NCBI GenBank assembly: GCA_023105745.1
Contig: JALGQZ010000004.1
Coordinates: 66,696,612-66,760,611, forward strand
Source of the DNA: Austropuccinia psidii
Taxonomy: Eukaryota > Basidiomycota > Pucciniomycetes > Pucciniales > Sphaerophragmiaceae
Length of the DNA: 64,000 nucleotides
Direction: 5' to 3'
A program made the translations under genes and the position numbers. Below, piece after piece: positions 1-11,056 of this stretch; the first letter of the stretch is position 1; every line of letters begins with the position of its first letter. Below the pieces are notes generated by a model. It worked only from the letters and a program-made list of their open reading frames with translations. It did no database searches and was not told where the DNA came from.

Positions 1-2394
1 ACCCTCTCTGTCTGTCCATCTGTTTCAGGGTGAAAGGCAGTTGAAAGATCTCTTGATATCTTGAGCTGCTGACACAATTGAGTCCAGAATGATGAAACAA
101 ATAAGGATCCTCTATCACTGTCAATACTGACTGGGAGTCCATGCTTGGAAAATACATAACTAATGAATATTTGAGCTAAATCCAGAGCAGTGATTGTGCC
201 ATAAGTTGGAATGAAGATTGCCATTTTTGAGAATCTGTCCACAACTACTAAAATTGAATCAAAGTTGTTGGACAGTGGCAATTGAGTGATAAAGTCCATT
301 GATAATGAATTCCAAGGACCAGATGGAATTGAAAGAGGCTTGAGTAATCCAAACTTCTTGTGATGAAAGTTCTTGTTTCTTGAACATTGCTGACATGAGG
401 ACACATAGTCCTTGATGAATTGATTCATGCCAGCCCAATAAAAATCCCTCTTGATGAGCTTGAGGGTCTTCTCCTGGCCAGGATGGCCAGCCAATGGTGA
501 GTCATGACGCTTTTGAAGAATATTGAGTTGAAGTTCTTCATTGCTTGGGATTACCACTCTATCTTTGAATAATAATAACTTGGCTTGAGGTTCAAGAGAA
601 TAATCTGGAACTGATTCACCTCTTGCTAGTTGCTTGAGTATTTCTTTGTAGTCTTTGTCTTGCCATACTTCTTTTTGAATCTTGTCAACTAAATCTGAGA
701 AAATTTCCACTTTGATTGAGAAGAATCTTGACTCTTGAATTCCATCTTGCTTAAGTACTTGATGAAAATTCTGAGGATTCTTGCTGATGAAGTCCACCCC
801 CCTCTCTGGGTACACGTTGTCCCGACGTGACAAGGCATCTGGTAAAGTGGCCAGCCTGCCTGGGCGGTAAGTGATAGTGAAATGAAATTCTGAGAGAAAT
901 TCAGCCCAACGGGCCTGACGACGAGTAAGAACTTTGGAAGACATGAAATACTGCAAGGAAGAGTGGTCTGTCAAGACCTCAAAAGGATTGGAAAGAGAAA
1001 GAAGAAATGCTCTCCAGCACTTGAGAGCCCAAACTATGCCAAGGAGTTCCTTGTCATGAATTTCATAGTTGAGTTCAGCTGGTAAGAGCTTGCGACTATC
1101 AAATGCAATGGGGTGCTTTCCTGAGTCATTCACCTGGCTCAGTATGGCGCCCAAAGCATAATCAGAAGCATCAGTCTCTACTATAGTAGGTAGAGAAGGA
1201 TTAAAGTGAGATAAGATAGGAGCAGAGGTGAAAGCTTCTTTGAGTGCTTGAAACTGACTAAGAGCTTCCTCATTGAAGATGAAAGGAGAATCTTTTTTAA
1301 GGAGGGAAGTGAGAGAAGTGATTTTTTTAGAATAATTTTTAATGAAACGTCGATAAAAATTGGCAAAGCCAAGGAAAGATTGAAGAGCCTTGATGTTTTT
1401 GGGCTGAGGCCAATTGAGGATTCGTTGAACTTTTGAAGAATCCATCTTGAGGCCATCACTTGAAACAACATAGCCCAAGTATTCCACACTTGAGGCATGG
1501 AATACACACTTGGAGGCTTTGGCAAACAGATTATTGTCCCTCAGTCTTTGGAGGACAGAGGCCACATGTTTGACATGTTCCTCCTCAGAACTGGAAAAGA
1601 CCATAATATCATCTAGATAAACCACAAAAAACACATCCAAAAAATCTGCAAAGATATCATTTACTAGATTTTGGAAAGAAGCAGGAGCATTGGTCAAGCC
1701 AAATGGCATGACCAAATACTCATAACTGCCATATTTGGTTCTAAAGGCAGTTAAGTGTTCATCCCCCTCTTTGATTCTCAGAAGGTTATATGCACCACGC
1801 AAATCTATCTTGGAGAAGATAGTGGAACCGTTGAATATGGTAAGAAGCTGGTTCATAGGAGGAACAGGGTATCTGTTCTTCCTAGTGACAGCATTGAGTT
1901 TGCGGTAGTCAACACACAAACGAAGACCTCCATCCTTTTTCTTGACAAAAAGGACAGGTGCTCCTGTTGAAGAGGAGCTTGGTCTAATGAAACCTTTCTC
2001 TACATTCTCTGAAATGTAGGCCCGCAGTGTTTCTGACTCTTGATTTGATAATGAGTAGATAACACCAATTGGAGGTAGAAGACCCTCCAATTTGATATGG
2101 TGATCACAGGCGCGGTGTGAAGGAAGTTTCTCTGCTTTCACCTTGGAGAATACATCCAAATATTGGTGATAAGCAGGAGGAACAACCTTCAACACAGTTT
2201 CAATTTCTTCTGGCTCTTCCTCCTCATCCCACTGCTCCTCCAGGGATGCATGAAAAGATAAGGGAGGAAGGTTCATATCCCCTTGGAAGAGATGAAGTGA
2301 AGATATGGCAACATCTTCTCCAACATCCTTTATCTCTTTGAAGACTTCATCTCTTGATGGAAGTAATGACTGAGAGGGAATTATGGAAGGGATA
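1..2394 (-). CDS. Element A pol: reverse transcriptase, RNase H, integrase (partial)
   Basis: Minus-strand reading from 2394 to the window edge without a stop in the parts I translated. RT: the palm motif VVYLDDIMVF near 1600-1630 holds the two catalytic Asp; LRLCVDYRKLNAVTRKNRYP lies upstream and LVMPFGLTNAPASFQ between them. RNase H: VETDASDYALGAILSQ and YEIHDKELLGIVWALKCWR, then tether ATLPDALSRR. Integrase: zinc-binding HDSPLAGHPGQEKT with CQQCSRNK; core Asp residues in MDFITQLP and SDRGSLFV; HPETDGQTER at the very edge. The catalytic Glu and C-terminus are outside the window. Domain order RT-RH-IN is that of Ty3/gypsy. The protein is part of a longer reading frame starting with the protease at 13084-13641. 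No start codon of its own is expected. Confidence 0.93.
2390..2394. repeat. Target-site duplication GGATA, left copy
   Basis: GGATA lies directly before the TG of the 5' LTR of element B and is repeated directly after the CA of its 3' LTR (13084-13088). Five bases is the usual duplication for Ty3/gypsy integration. Confidence 0.95.
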
Positions 2395-3110
2395 TGTGAG
2401 CCTTTGAGATATGACCACATACCCAATAAGGTCACAAAAAGACTGAGAACAATTATACCTTTAATATAATTATATTAAAATTACTTAGAATAATTATACA
2501 TTAAGAATAATTACTTAAATATACAAAAAATACCATAAATTGGTACAAAAATTGGTTTAACTTAAAAACCAATGAATCAACATGTAAAATAAACTATACC
2601 ATTGGATTCCCCATGGAAAAATACACATATACCATTTTTATGGCATATCTGTAAAGTCAATATTTAAGGAATTATAAGGTATAATACCTTATAAAAATCA
2701 TAAAACCTTATTTATCTCAAGAACTAATGAAACAACATGTGAAATAAATTTTACCAGTGGATTCCCCATGAAAATCTACACATAAAACAATTAATGAGCT
2801 AATTCCCAATGTTAATACGTAAGGAATTATCCTGAATATATGCACTTTTTTGGTCAACGCATATATTCAAGGATCATAGCTAATATCTTCTAAACTATAC
2901 ATGATAGAATGATGAACCAAAAAAGAAAGTTACCACGTAATTACTGCAGGAATACAGATATGAACTTTATTTTACAAATTATAAACAAGGTTAAAACCTA
3001 TGATGAATTATTGATAAAAATCAACAGAGCTGTTGACCACTTTGTTGTGAAAGTGTTCCAAACTTAAAAAAAAGTATACAGTTGGATTCTACTAGTTCAT
3101 TAGTGAAGAA

Positions 3111-3570
3111 TGATGTAATTTTTATTATTAAATTCAGGGTATAACCCCTTGAAATCAAGGTTTGAAATTTAAAATATTGAATTTCGACAGAAAAGATGAG
3201 TTACCAGAAAAATCATCAAAAATAGAGTTTTGATGATGTAATGAAACGCTCTTGGCAGCATAATAAGGTTATGCCAGGCTATCAGAATTCACTCTCTGAA
3301 TTGCTGTAGCGTGTAAATCTTAAAAGTTATTGAGGATCAAAGTTTGAGCTTAATTTGAGCAGTTATGATCACATACTGTAACCTTAATTTAAGTTTAACA
3401 GTCTTAAGAGTGATAAAATTGGTGAATACTATTAGTTTATGATTAAAACTAATAAAATCCACGAAATTTGGGGTTCTGCCAAGCCTCTGATGTCATCAAA
3501 CTTAGAGTTATAGTGATAACTCTAAATAATGGTGTAATAATGATGTAATATGGTTTGATCATGATGTAAT
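3111..3570 (+). promoter_or_regulatory. Cluster of four TGATGTAAT motifs upstream of the LTR TATA box
   Basis: Exact TGATGTAAT occurs at 3111-3119, 3234-3242, 3541-3549 and 3562-3570; a related inverted repeat TGATGTCATCA is at 3489-3499. All lie within 560 bases upstream of the TATA box and recur in the 3' LTR. The sequence resembles bZIP (CRE-like) sites; that identity is inference. Confidence 0.45.
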
Positions 3571-3664
3571 CACCCTCAAACCTTAAAATATTGATCAATT
3601 CCAGTGGATATGATCAGTACACGTCTACTAGAAGCCTGTTGGACTCTAGGAGGGAGGTATTTAC

Positions 3665-3672
3665 TATAAATA
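3665..3672 (+). promoter_or_regulatory. TATA box of the chromovirus LTR promoter
   Basis: TATAAATA in the context ACTATAAATAGAGCTC. The same site is at 12326-12333 in the 3' LTR of B and, inverted, at 36698-36705, 45322-45329 and 48723-48730 in the other LTRs, so it is the best candidate for the RNA polymerase II promoter core of this family. Transcription would begin a few tens of bases downstream, near the ACCCCTCAGACGCATC block. In the older LTR at 27716-29637 the box is eroded. Confidence 0.7.
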
Positions 3673-4419
3673 GAGCTCTTTTTACTCTATTTACCCCTCA
3701 GACGCATCAAAAACATTAAATCAATTAAATAAAAGGTAATTTCTTTATTCTTTATATATAAAACTCTTATATTATTAAAGACCAAAGACCATCTTAATAT
3801 TAATCACCATTTTTACGTGATTAAATCAATTCTTTAATTGTTTTTGTTATAAATCTCTCTATAAACTCATTTCCACGTAAAATCAAGAAATTTAGTAATT
3901 TTCTTTATTTTTTATTGTAAATACAATTTGAAAAGGTTGTATTATATTCTTTTGGCGTAAAATATCTCAAAATTATTATTTTAAGTGTTAAAAGTAGGTT
4001 ATTTCATCTTATTATAATAATTTCTCTCTTATTATTAATCTTAATAATTCTTAATTAATATAAATAGTATTTATATTAATATATAACTTTAATATTGGTA
4101 ATATTATTGTTATTAATTGTTTTTTATTGATAAAAAACAGTTTCTTACGCCTTTATTATTTGTTGGTAACAATAATGAAGAGCTTTATAATATATTAATT
4201 ATTTTATATTAATATATTATTTATAATATTATAATTTCATATAATATTAATTATATTATTATATTTATTTAATAATATAATATTTTTACGCCATAATAAT
4301 AATATTTCTTTATTATTATTATTATTTTAATCTTATTTATTTCAATTATAAGGAAATTCAGAGTACAATAAGTAATAAATTAGTAATTTTTACTTATTGT
4401 TTCATAGTCAAACCTTACA

Positions 4420-4437
4420 TTTGGGGGCCTGGCCGTG
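4420..4437 (+). other. Primer-binding-site region of element B
   Basis: The sequence next to the 5' LTR begins TTTGGGGGCCTGGCCGTG. The same GC-rich block borders the LTR of D (about 44573-44590, inverted), E (about 48025-48042, inverted) and, as GGGGGCCTGGGC, the LTR of the older element H (about 50241-50257, inverted). Its position fits a tRNA primer site; the tRNA was not identified. Confidence 0.6.
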
Positions 4438-4912
4438 ATATTTACTTAAAAGACCTTTAAAAAGATTCTATTTGGGTTTATCCAATAATAAATTAGATTT
4501 ATAATCATAAAATTATATAATAATTTTATATTTTATTGATTTTAAAAGCTATTGAAGCAATTGTACTGTCTTACACGTGGTTTTTCACATCCTTAGACTT
4601 GCAAGAACTTTCTTTGAGTGACTCTAGTGATTAAAAGAGATATTTTATAAATTAAAAATAATTTTTATTATAATTTAATTTTATAAGAATCATATTCATT
4701 TTTTATTTTATTCTTTAAAAATAAAAAAAAATAAAAAATATATAAAAAATATTAAAAAATATGAAAAACCAATAAAAAAGTTATTTTTATTCATTTCTTT
4801 ATTCATTTCAATTTTTCAAAGATAAAAAAGCAATTTCTACGTGGAAAATTGCCATATCTTGCCAAAAATAACACTTCTTATAAAAAGACTTATATTTATT
4901 TGTCTTTTTTAG
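4438..4912 (+). other. Non-coding leader of element B
   Basis: AT-rich leader with no open frame. It ends in a pyrimidine tract and AG (4911-4912) that looks like a splice acceptor for the first coding block. The equivalent leaders are 44123-44590 in D and 47741-48042 in C/E; D inserted into the leader of C/E at the AAGAATAAAAT site. Confidence 0.6.
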
Positions 4913-5062
4913 TGTTTTAAGATAACCCAACAGAAGACAACCAAGCTACTGTTGAGAGATTGGTGGAAGAAACTTGTCAAAGTTCTCCAACACCAGTTAT
5001 CACCAAAAGAAAGAAAGCTAAGAAATTAGACTTTCCAGGGCCCACCATTCAAGACTCTGAAG
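4913..5062 (+). pseudogene. Element B: upstream gag exon without a start codon
   Basis: Open block conserved in B, C and D with sense peptide pieces such as DNPTEDNQ, VERLVEETCQSSPTP and KLDFPGPTIQDSE, followed by a strong donor-like GTGAGC. In none of the copies does an ATG precede it in frame, and it begins right after a TTTTTTAG acceptor-like sequence, so it is best read as an internal exon. A downstream acceptor at 5148-5149 would give an 87-nt intron and join it to frame [15 protein letters not shown], which reads to a stop at 5302-5304. Copy B also carries a stop at 4918-4920 where D has Glu. The exact splice pattern is inference. Confidence 0.5.
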
Positions 5063-5138
5063 GTGAGCACCTCTTTTTAAATTGCCATAAAAGAATTTTA
5101 TTCTAAAATACTTTTATTTTTTCTTATTTTTTAAAATT

Positions 5139-5832
5139 ATGACTACCAGAAGAGGTTCCCAATACTCCATCCAATCAGATGGAGCTGGACTCAGAAGTAG
5201 AATTGATCCCTCAAAAGGGAAAAGAAAGGGCAATATCCCCAGTGGAACAGAATCCACACAAGGAAGTGCCTTATCCCAAAGGCAAGTCCCAGAAATGCCC
5301 ATGATATCTGAGCCTGAATTAGAACTAAGTATGAGTAACTCAAACAGGTACAAATCACATTCAGAGGGCTCAAATAGACATCTACATGAGCCAGTACAAG
5401 CAGTTTTACACAGTATACAAGGACAAATACTGGGAAATGCTGCCTCAAATACACCAAGGAGTGATGAACTCCTGGCACATCCTGAAAAAGTTCCTCAAAG
5501 AGGAGGAGATAGTGAAATACTCCAATGGATGGAATCCACTGTCATCCAAACCTCAAATCAAAAAAATCAAGGATTATCATGCCAAAAAGAGGGAGGCAAC
5601 CAAGGAAGAAGCCCCAGTAGCCTCTACCAGCAAGCCTCAAGCCAACCCACTTCCCCAAGAAGGGAAGAAGAACAAGAAAAAGCATTGGAGGAAACCATAT
5701 TCCCCAAGCTACAGAATCCCAAGAATCCAAAAGGATGCCATCGACAATGTTTCCAACATGGCCAGAACTTTGATGGAATTCAATGACAAGGAAGAGCAAA
5801 GAATGAGAAAACCTCATTTCCCAAAGAAATAA
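5139..5832 (+). pseudogene. Element B: N-terminal gag region with two overlapping open frames
   Basis: Frame 0 opens with ATG at 5139 ([10 protein letters not shown]) and is open to 5786; in D the same frame runs unbroken into gag. The +1 frame is open from 5335 to a TAA at 5830-5832, with an internal ATG at 5386 (MSQYKQFYTVYKDK), and includes [20 protein letters not shown] and a Lys-rich tail. In a by-eye alignment of B and D over 5386-5832 I count about 20 substitutions, 13 of them in third positions of the +1 frame; only the +1 frame has a normal aromatic/hydrophobic composition. TTTCCCAAAG at 5817-5826, just before the stop, would allow a -1 shift into FPKEITLS. Either recoding or an overprinted accessory ORF would fit. 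Confidence 0.6.
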
Positions 5833-7905
5833 CCTTGTCCAAAGATGTTGTAAATACTTTAACAGAAATTAAAAAATAGTATATTACCTCTAAAAGAAAT
5901 TAAAGATAGTCTATTATCACTAGAAGAAATAAATAACAATTTATCTTCTTTAACAAAAATTGTTGTGCAAAACAAGAAAGAAATTGACAACACTAAGTTT
6001 ATTGTTGAAAATAATAAACCAAAAAATTTAATTGACAATACTCAAAAAATAATACAAGGACAACAAGAATTGTATAAATACATAAAAGATATCAAAGACA
6101 AGACTTTGACAATCAATTATGATGTGAGTATTGACAATCTTACAGAAAAATTAAATAAATTAAGTATTTCTGTAGAAAAATTTGAAGAAAAGACTTCATC
6201 ACACCAAAAATTACTTTTGGACCATGTGGAAAAAAGTGATGAAGCAAGAATGCATCTGAAAGATGATATTCAAAGTGAAATAAGGCTTATTACAGAAAAA
6301 ATGGATAAAATTAATGAGGCTAATTTAAATATGCCAAAGTTATCAACACCATTTTCTCATATAAGAAGCCCTGTTAAAACAAAAGAGGAATTGTCAAATC
6401 CTTTCATAAAAGACTTGAGTCACCAAGACAATAACCAAGTCTTAATGAAAGAAGCACCTCAATTGAAGCAATGGCCAACATTCACAGGAGAAGGTGAATA
6501 TGACCACATGTCATTTATTAAAACAATTGACATGTTACAAGAAGACTATGCCATACCAGATGAATTAATCACTGCAAGATTACATTCATTGTTTGAGAAA
6601 TCTGCAAAAAGATGGTATTATGGCATAAGACAAACAAATGGTAAAAATACCTGGTCTTGGTGGAAACAAGAAATAATCACCAAGTGGGAAAATGATGCCT
6701 GGAGGTATAAGATAGAAAATGCATTTGAAAACTCTTTCTTTGACCCAGAGAAAGATAAACCTTTAACTTGGTTCTTGAAACAAGTTGAAAGGCTTAATGC
6801 ACTGTACCCAGAAATGTCACAGAAGATGGTGCATATGAAAATACTTAAAAAATGTGGAGGGGAACTAGAACATGCCCTCAGAAGCAGGTGTATAGAACCA
6901 TGCTCCACACAAGAGTATATAAATGCACTAGAAGAGATAGTGACAAGAACAAAAATTGGAAGGACTTGGAAAAAATTGGACATTAAAAGCCCAAATAAAC
7001 CATTTGTCAAAAAAGATAAGTCAAAAGAATCCTTTAAGCCCAATACATCCAACAATAATGAGCAAAGAAAATGCCATAAATGTGGAGGTATTGGACACTT
7101 AGCCAATAATTGCCTTAAAAAAGCAAAGATTAATGAAATTGTGGAAACAGAAAACCACAATGACAAAGAAGAGGAATCTGACTCTGAAAAAGAGACAGAA
7201 GAGTCAGAAAGCTCTGAAAGTGATGAAATCAATATAATTAATGCACAAATTAATAATATTGATATAATTTATGAAGTACTGGATGTTAATTCAAACTTGC
7301 AACAAGTTGGAACATCTGACACAAATCTGACAAACATACAAGATGCCAAAATGTATAGAACCAAACCTGCAAGACGAATGGGATATACAGCTGGAAAATC
7401 AAGTATTAGTATTGTTATGGTTGATAACCATGAAGGAAAGGTTAACTTGGATACAGGAGCATATTGCACTTGTGTTGGCAAAGGTTATTTAAAAACCATT
7501 GTCCCAGACTGGCAAGAAAAACTTATGCCAATACAAGGTGTCAAATTTAGTAGTGCAAGTGAGAGCATGAAACCCCTTGGAATAATTGATTTAACACTAA
7601 TTTTTCCTCATCCCTCACAATGTGTCAGAATTAAAGTAGAGTTTGTAGTAATGGACAACTGTACTAGTAATCATTTCATACTTGGGAATGACTACTTATC
7701 AATCTATGGTATAGATATCTCCAACCAAAAGGACAGATATTTTACCATAGGAGATAACAAAAGACAAAAGTTTGGATTCTTAAATAACAAAAAACAAATC
7801 ACAGTTACTAAGAATGAAGAAAAAATTCCAGAAAAGGAACTTTTTATATCTGAACAACTCAAAGAGGCAGAATTCAATCAAGAATTAACAGAAAAAATGA
7901 AATAA
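5833..7905 (+). pseudogene. Element B: gag C-terminal part and protease
   Basis: Capsid/nucleocapsid region and aspartic protease. It begins with a predicted coiled-coil stretch in which B has one extra A (5871-5876) relative to C and D, so the clean open frame starts at 5965. Gag core includes [20 protein letters not shown] and [12 protein letters not shown]. Zinc knuckle CX2CX4HX4C ([14 protein letters not shown]) is at about 7072-7113, followed by a Glu/Ser-rich acidic linker. The protease has [11 protein letters not shown] near 7447-7480 with the catalytic DTG, and [14 protein letters not shown] downstream. The reading frame ends in a TAA at 7903-7905 where C and D have GAA, so the protein would stop at the protease/RT border. 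Confidence 0.9.
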
Positions 7906-7908
7906 AAA

Positions 7909-8469
7909 TTGATTGACCTCTTATTTAAGTATACAAATGCCTTTGCAACTGACAAAGAGCCACTAGGTGCCATAATTGGACATGAAGTGGATATAATTCT
8001 TAATGTAGAAAAACCTTACCCACCTTTATTAAGAAGACCTGCTTATCCAGCCAGTCCAAGAGCTAGAGAAGCCTTAGAGGTGCACATTAAAGAATTAATG
8101 GACCTTGGAGTATTAAGAAAGGTTGGACATAATGAACAAGTAGAAGTTACTACACCTGTCATTATAACTTGGCATAATGGAAAATCAAGGATGGTAGGAG
8201 ACTTCAGAGCCCTGAATACCTATACCATACCAGACAGATATCCAATACCCAGAATCCATGAAACATTAACCCAATTGTCACAAGCTAAGTTCATCACAGC
8301 TATGGATGCTCTGAAGGGTTTTCATCAAAATGTCTTAACAGACAATGCCAAGAAACTACTAAGAATAATAGTCCATTGTGGAATTTTTGAATACTTAAGA
8401 ATGCCATTTGGAATAAAAAATGTACCTTCCCATTATCAAAGAATGATGAATACCATATTCCCTGAATAA
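7909..8469 (+). pseudogene. Element B: RT fingers and palm, N-terminal part
   Basis: In frame with the preceding block after the TAA. Motifs in order: [75 protein letters not shown] (first catalytic Asp) and [19 protein letters not shown]. It ends with a second TAA at 8467-8469, again in place of a GAA codon in C and D. The two stops together make the RT of this copy untranslatable as a unit. Confidence 0.92.
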
Positions 8470-10938
8470 TTATCAGAAGGATGGTTGATTATCTATATTG
8501 ATGATATCATAGTTTGCTCAGAAACTTGGGAAAATCACCTTACAAGACTAGAAAGGGTACTACAGAAAATAGTCCAAGTAAATATGAAAATTTCCTTGAA
8601 AAAATGTCATTTTGCATACAGTGAATTAAAGGCACTAGGACATGTAGTATCTGGCCTTAGTCTAGGCATAGACAAAAATAAAGTAGCAGCAGTACTACTT
8701 AAACCAATGCCTCAAACCAAAAAAGAAATGCAATCATTTCTAGGATTTGCTGGTTACTATAGACAGCATATAAAGGACTTTGCAAAGATTGCTAAATCCT
8801 TGTATAAGCTATGTGACCAACAAACAGTCTATGAGATGACAGAAGAAAGAGTCAAGGCATATGAAGAATTGAAAAATTCCTTAACAAATGCCCCATTTCT
8901 TCTGATGCCAGATTGGAAACTACCCTTCAAACTGTACATTGATGCTTGTGGAGAGGGACTAGGTGCTGCACTTCACCAAACACAAATTATCAATGATAAA
9001 CCAGTGGAAGGACCAATTTGTTTCATTTCAAGGCAGATAAAGCCAACAGAAGCAAGGTATGGAGCAAGCCAAATGGAATGCTTATGCCTAGTGTGGGCTT
9101 TAGAAAAACTGCATTATTATTTGGATGGCACAGTATTTGACGTAATCACAGACTGTAATGCTGTGAAATCACTATTAAATATGAAGACTCCAAATAGACA
9201 TATGCTGAGATGGCAAATTGCTATCCAAGAATATAGAGGAAATATGACTATTGTACATAAATCTGGAAATATTCATAAAAATGCAGATGGTCTTGGCAGA
9301 TGGGCTCTAGCAAATACCCCTGACAATCCAGCATGGGTACCACAAGAAGAGCATCATATAGAAGGAATATGTGTTACAGATATTAGCACAGAATTCTTTA
9401 ACCAAGTTAAAGAAAGCTATAAGACAGACAAAAATTGCCATATCTTAAGCCAACTTCTAATGAAAGACTGCAAAGATCCATCACTTTCATCAAAACTAGA
9501 TGAATTATGGAAAAAGGCATATGATGAAGGAAGATTTCACCTCCTTGATGGAATCCTTTACCATAAAACAAAACACACATGTGTTATGGCCTTAACAGAT
9601 AGAACACTAATAAACACTATTTTACATGAGTGTCATGATAGTGTTGCATCTGGACATCTCTCAGAAGATAGGACACTAGAGAGGGTGAAAACCTGCTCTT
9701 GGTGGCCAAATTGGAAGAAAGATGTTGCAGAGTACTGCCAAACCTGTGACAGATGTCAAAAAGCCAACAGAGCCACAGGAAAGAAATTTGGAATGATGAT
9801 CCAAATCCAAGAACCAAAATCCCCATGGGAAATAGTTAATATGGATTGGGTAACAGCCTTACCTCCAGGAGGAGACAGGAGTTATAATGCATGCCTAGTG
9901 TTAGTTGACAGGTACAGTAAAACTCCCATGTTCTTACCATGTCATAAAGATGACACAGCTATGGATACAGCCATAATGATATGGAATAAAGTCATCAGCC
10001 ACACAGGCTTATTCCAAAATATTATAAGTGACAGAGACCCAAAGTTCACTTCAGCATTATGGACAAATCTCCATAACTTGTTTGGGACAAAGTTATCATT
10101 CTCAACAGCTTATCATCCTCAAACTGATGGTCTAGCAGAAAGAATGATACAGACCCTAGAGGATATGATCAGAAGATTCTGTGCTTATGGGCTAGAATTT
10201 AAAGATTCTGATGGTTTTACCCATGATTGGTGTACACTAATACCAGCACTTGAACTGGCATATAAGACATCAATCCATTCTTCTACTGGCAAAACACCAG
10301 CAATGCTAGAGAAAGGTTGGAATCCAAGACTTCCTTATGATACCCTCAAAAAGGACTTAGTGGATATACATCCAACAGCAACCAGTTTCAAGATAATTCT
10401 TGACAAAGCAAGACACCATGCAAACAGATGCATGCAAGATTCTTCTAAATATGCAAAAGAAAGATGGGATAAAAGTCATAAGCCACCTGATTTCAAAATA
10501 GGGGACTTGGTTTTAGTATCAACCCTTAATTTCAATAACATAAAAGGCCCAAAGAAATTGAAAGATTCCTTTGCAGGACCATTTATGATAAAAGCACTTC
10601 ATGGACCCAATGCTGTGCAATTAGAACTCACAGGTGAACTAATGAACAAACACCCAACTTTCCCTGTAAGTCTAATAAAACCTTACAGTTCAAGTGACAA
10701 AGAGTTATTTCCACTAAGAAATAAACCCCCACTTGAAATTCCCCCCTTGGAAGAAGGAGAAGAAAAGAAAATAGTAAAAGTCCTTAAAGAAAGAAGGACA
10801 AGAAACAAAAAAGAAAGGGAATACCTTGTAAGGTATAGAAATTCAACTCAAGAAGATGAATGGCTACTTGAGAAAGATATAACAAATGCTGATAAACTAC
10901 TAAGAAGGTTCAGACATGAAAGAAAGCCTGAAAAATAG
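8470..10938 (+). pseudogene. Element B: RT C-terminus, RNase H, integrase, chromodomain
   Basis: Continuation of the pol frame; no ATG start is expected. RT active site [13 protein letters not shown] (about 8491-8530); connection [13 protein letters not shown]; RNase [18 protein letters not shown] and [18 protein letters not shown]; integrase zinc finger [15 protein letters not shown] with [12 protein letters not shown], then core Asp in [11 protein letters not shown], Asp in [13 protein letters not shown], and the Glu region [18 protein letters not shown]. The last about 55 residues ([20 protein letters not shown] within a Lys/Arg-rich frame, ending 10938) have chromodomain form, which in chromoviruses guides integration to marked chromatin. 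No further damage seen downstream of 8469. Confidence 0.94.
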
Positions 10939-11040
10939 AAAAGTTAAGCATTATTGAGCTTCAAGACTAACAAAGTCCAATGAAGAGGTAGGACAGTGGA
11001 TGATACCCTAATCACACATATCAGATTGTGGTACAATCTT

Positions 11041-11056
11041 TTTTGGTGGTAGGGAA
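11041..11056 (+). other. Polypurine tract of element B
   Basis: GTGGTAGGGAA directly abuts the TG of the 3' LTR. The same block, inverted (TTCCCTACCACC), borders the LTRs at 29638 and 37975, marking the plus-strand primer site of the family. Confidence 0.75.

Larger units (their letters stand above)
2395..4419 (+). repeat. 5' LTR of element B
   Basis: Begins TGTGAGCC and ends CCTTACA; matched along its length by 11057-13083. It contains a TATA box at 3665-3672, four copies of TGATGTAAT upstream of it, a hairpin-forming AGAGTTAT/ATAACTCT pair at about 3513-3532, and an AT-rich stretch of tandem AATATT-like sequence (about 4020-4330) downstream of the presumed transcription start. Unusually long for a gypsy LTR. 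Confidence 0.95.

Noticed and set aside
1181..1525. 114-codon minus-strand open frame in the left end
   Set aside because: Out-of-frame shadow of the RT/RNase H of element A.
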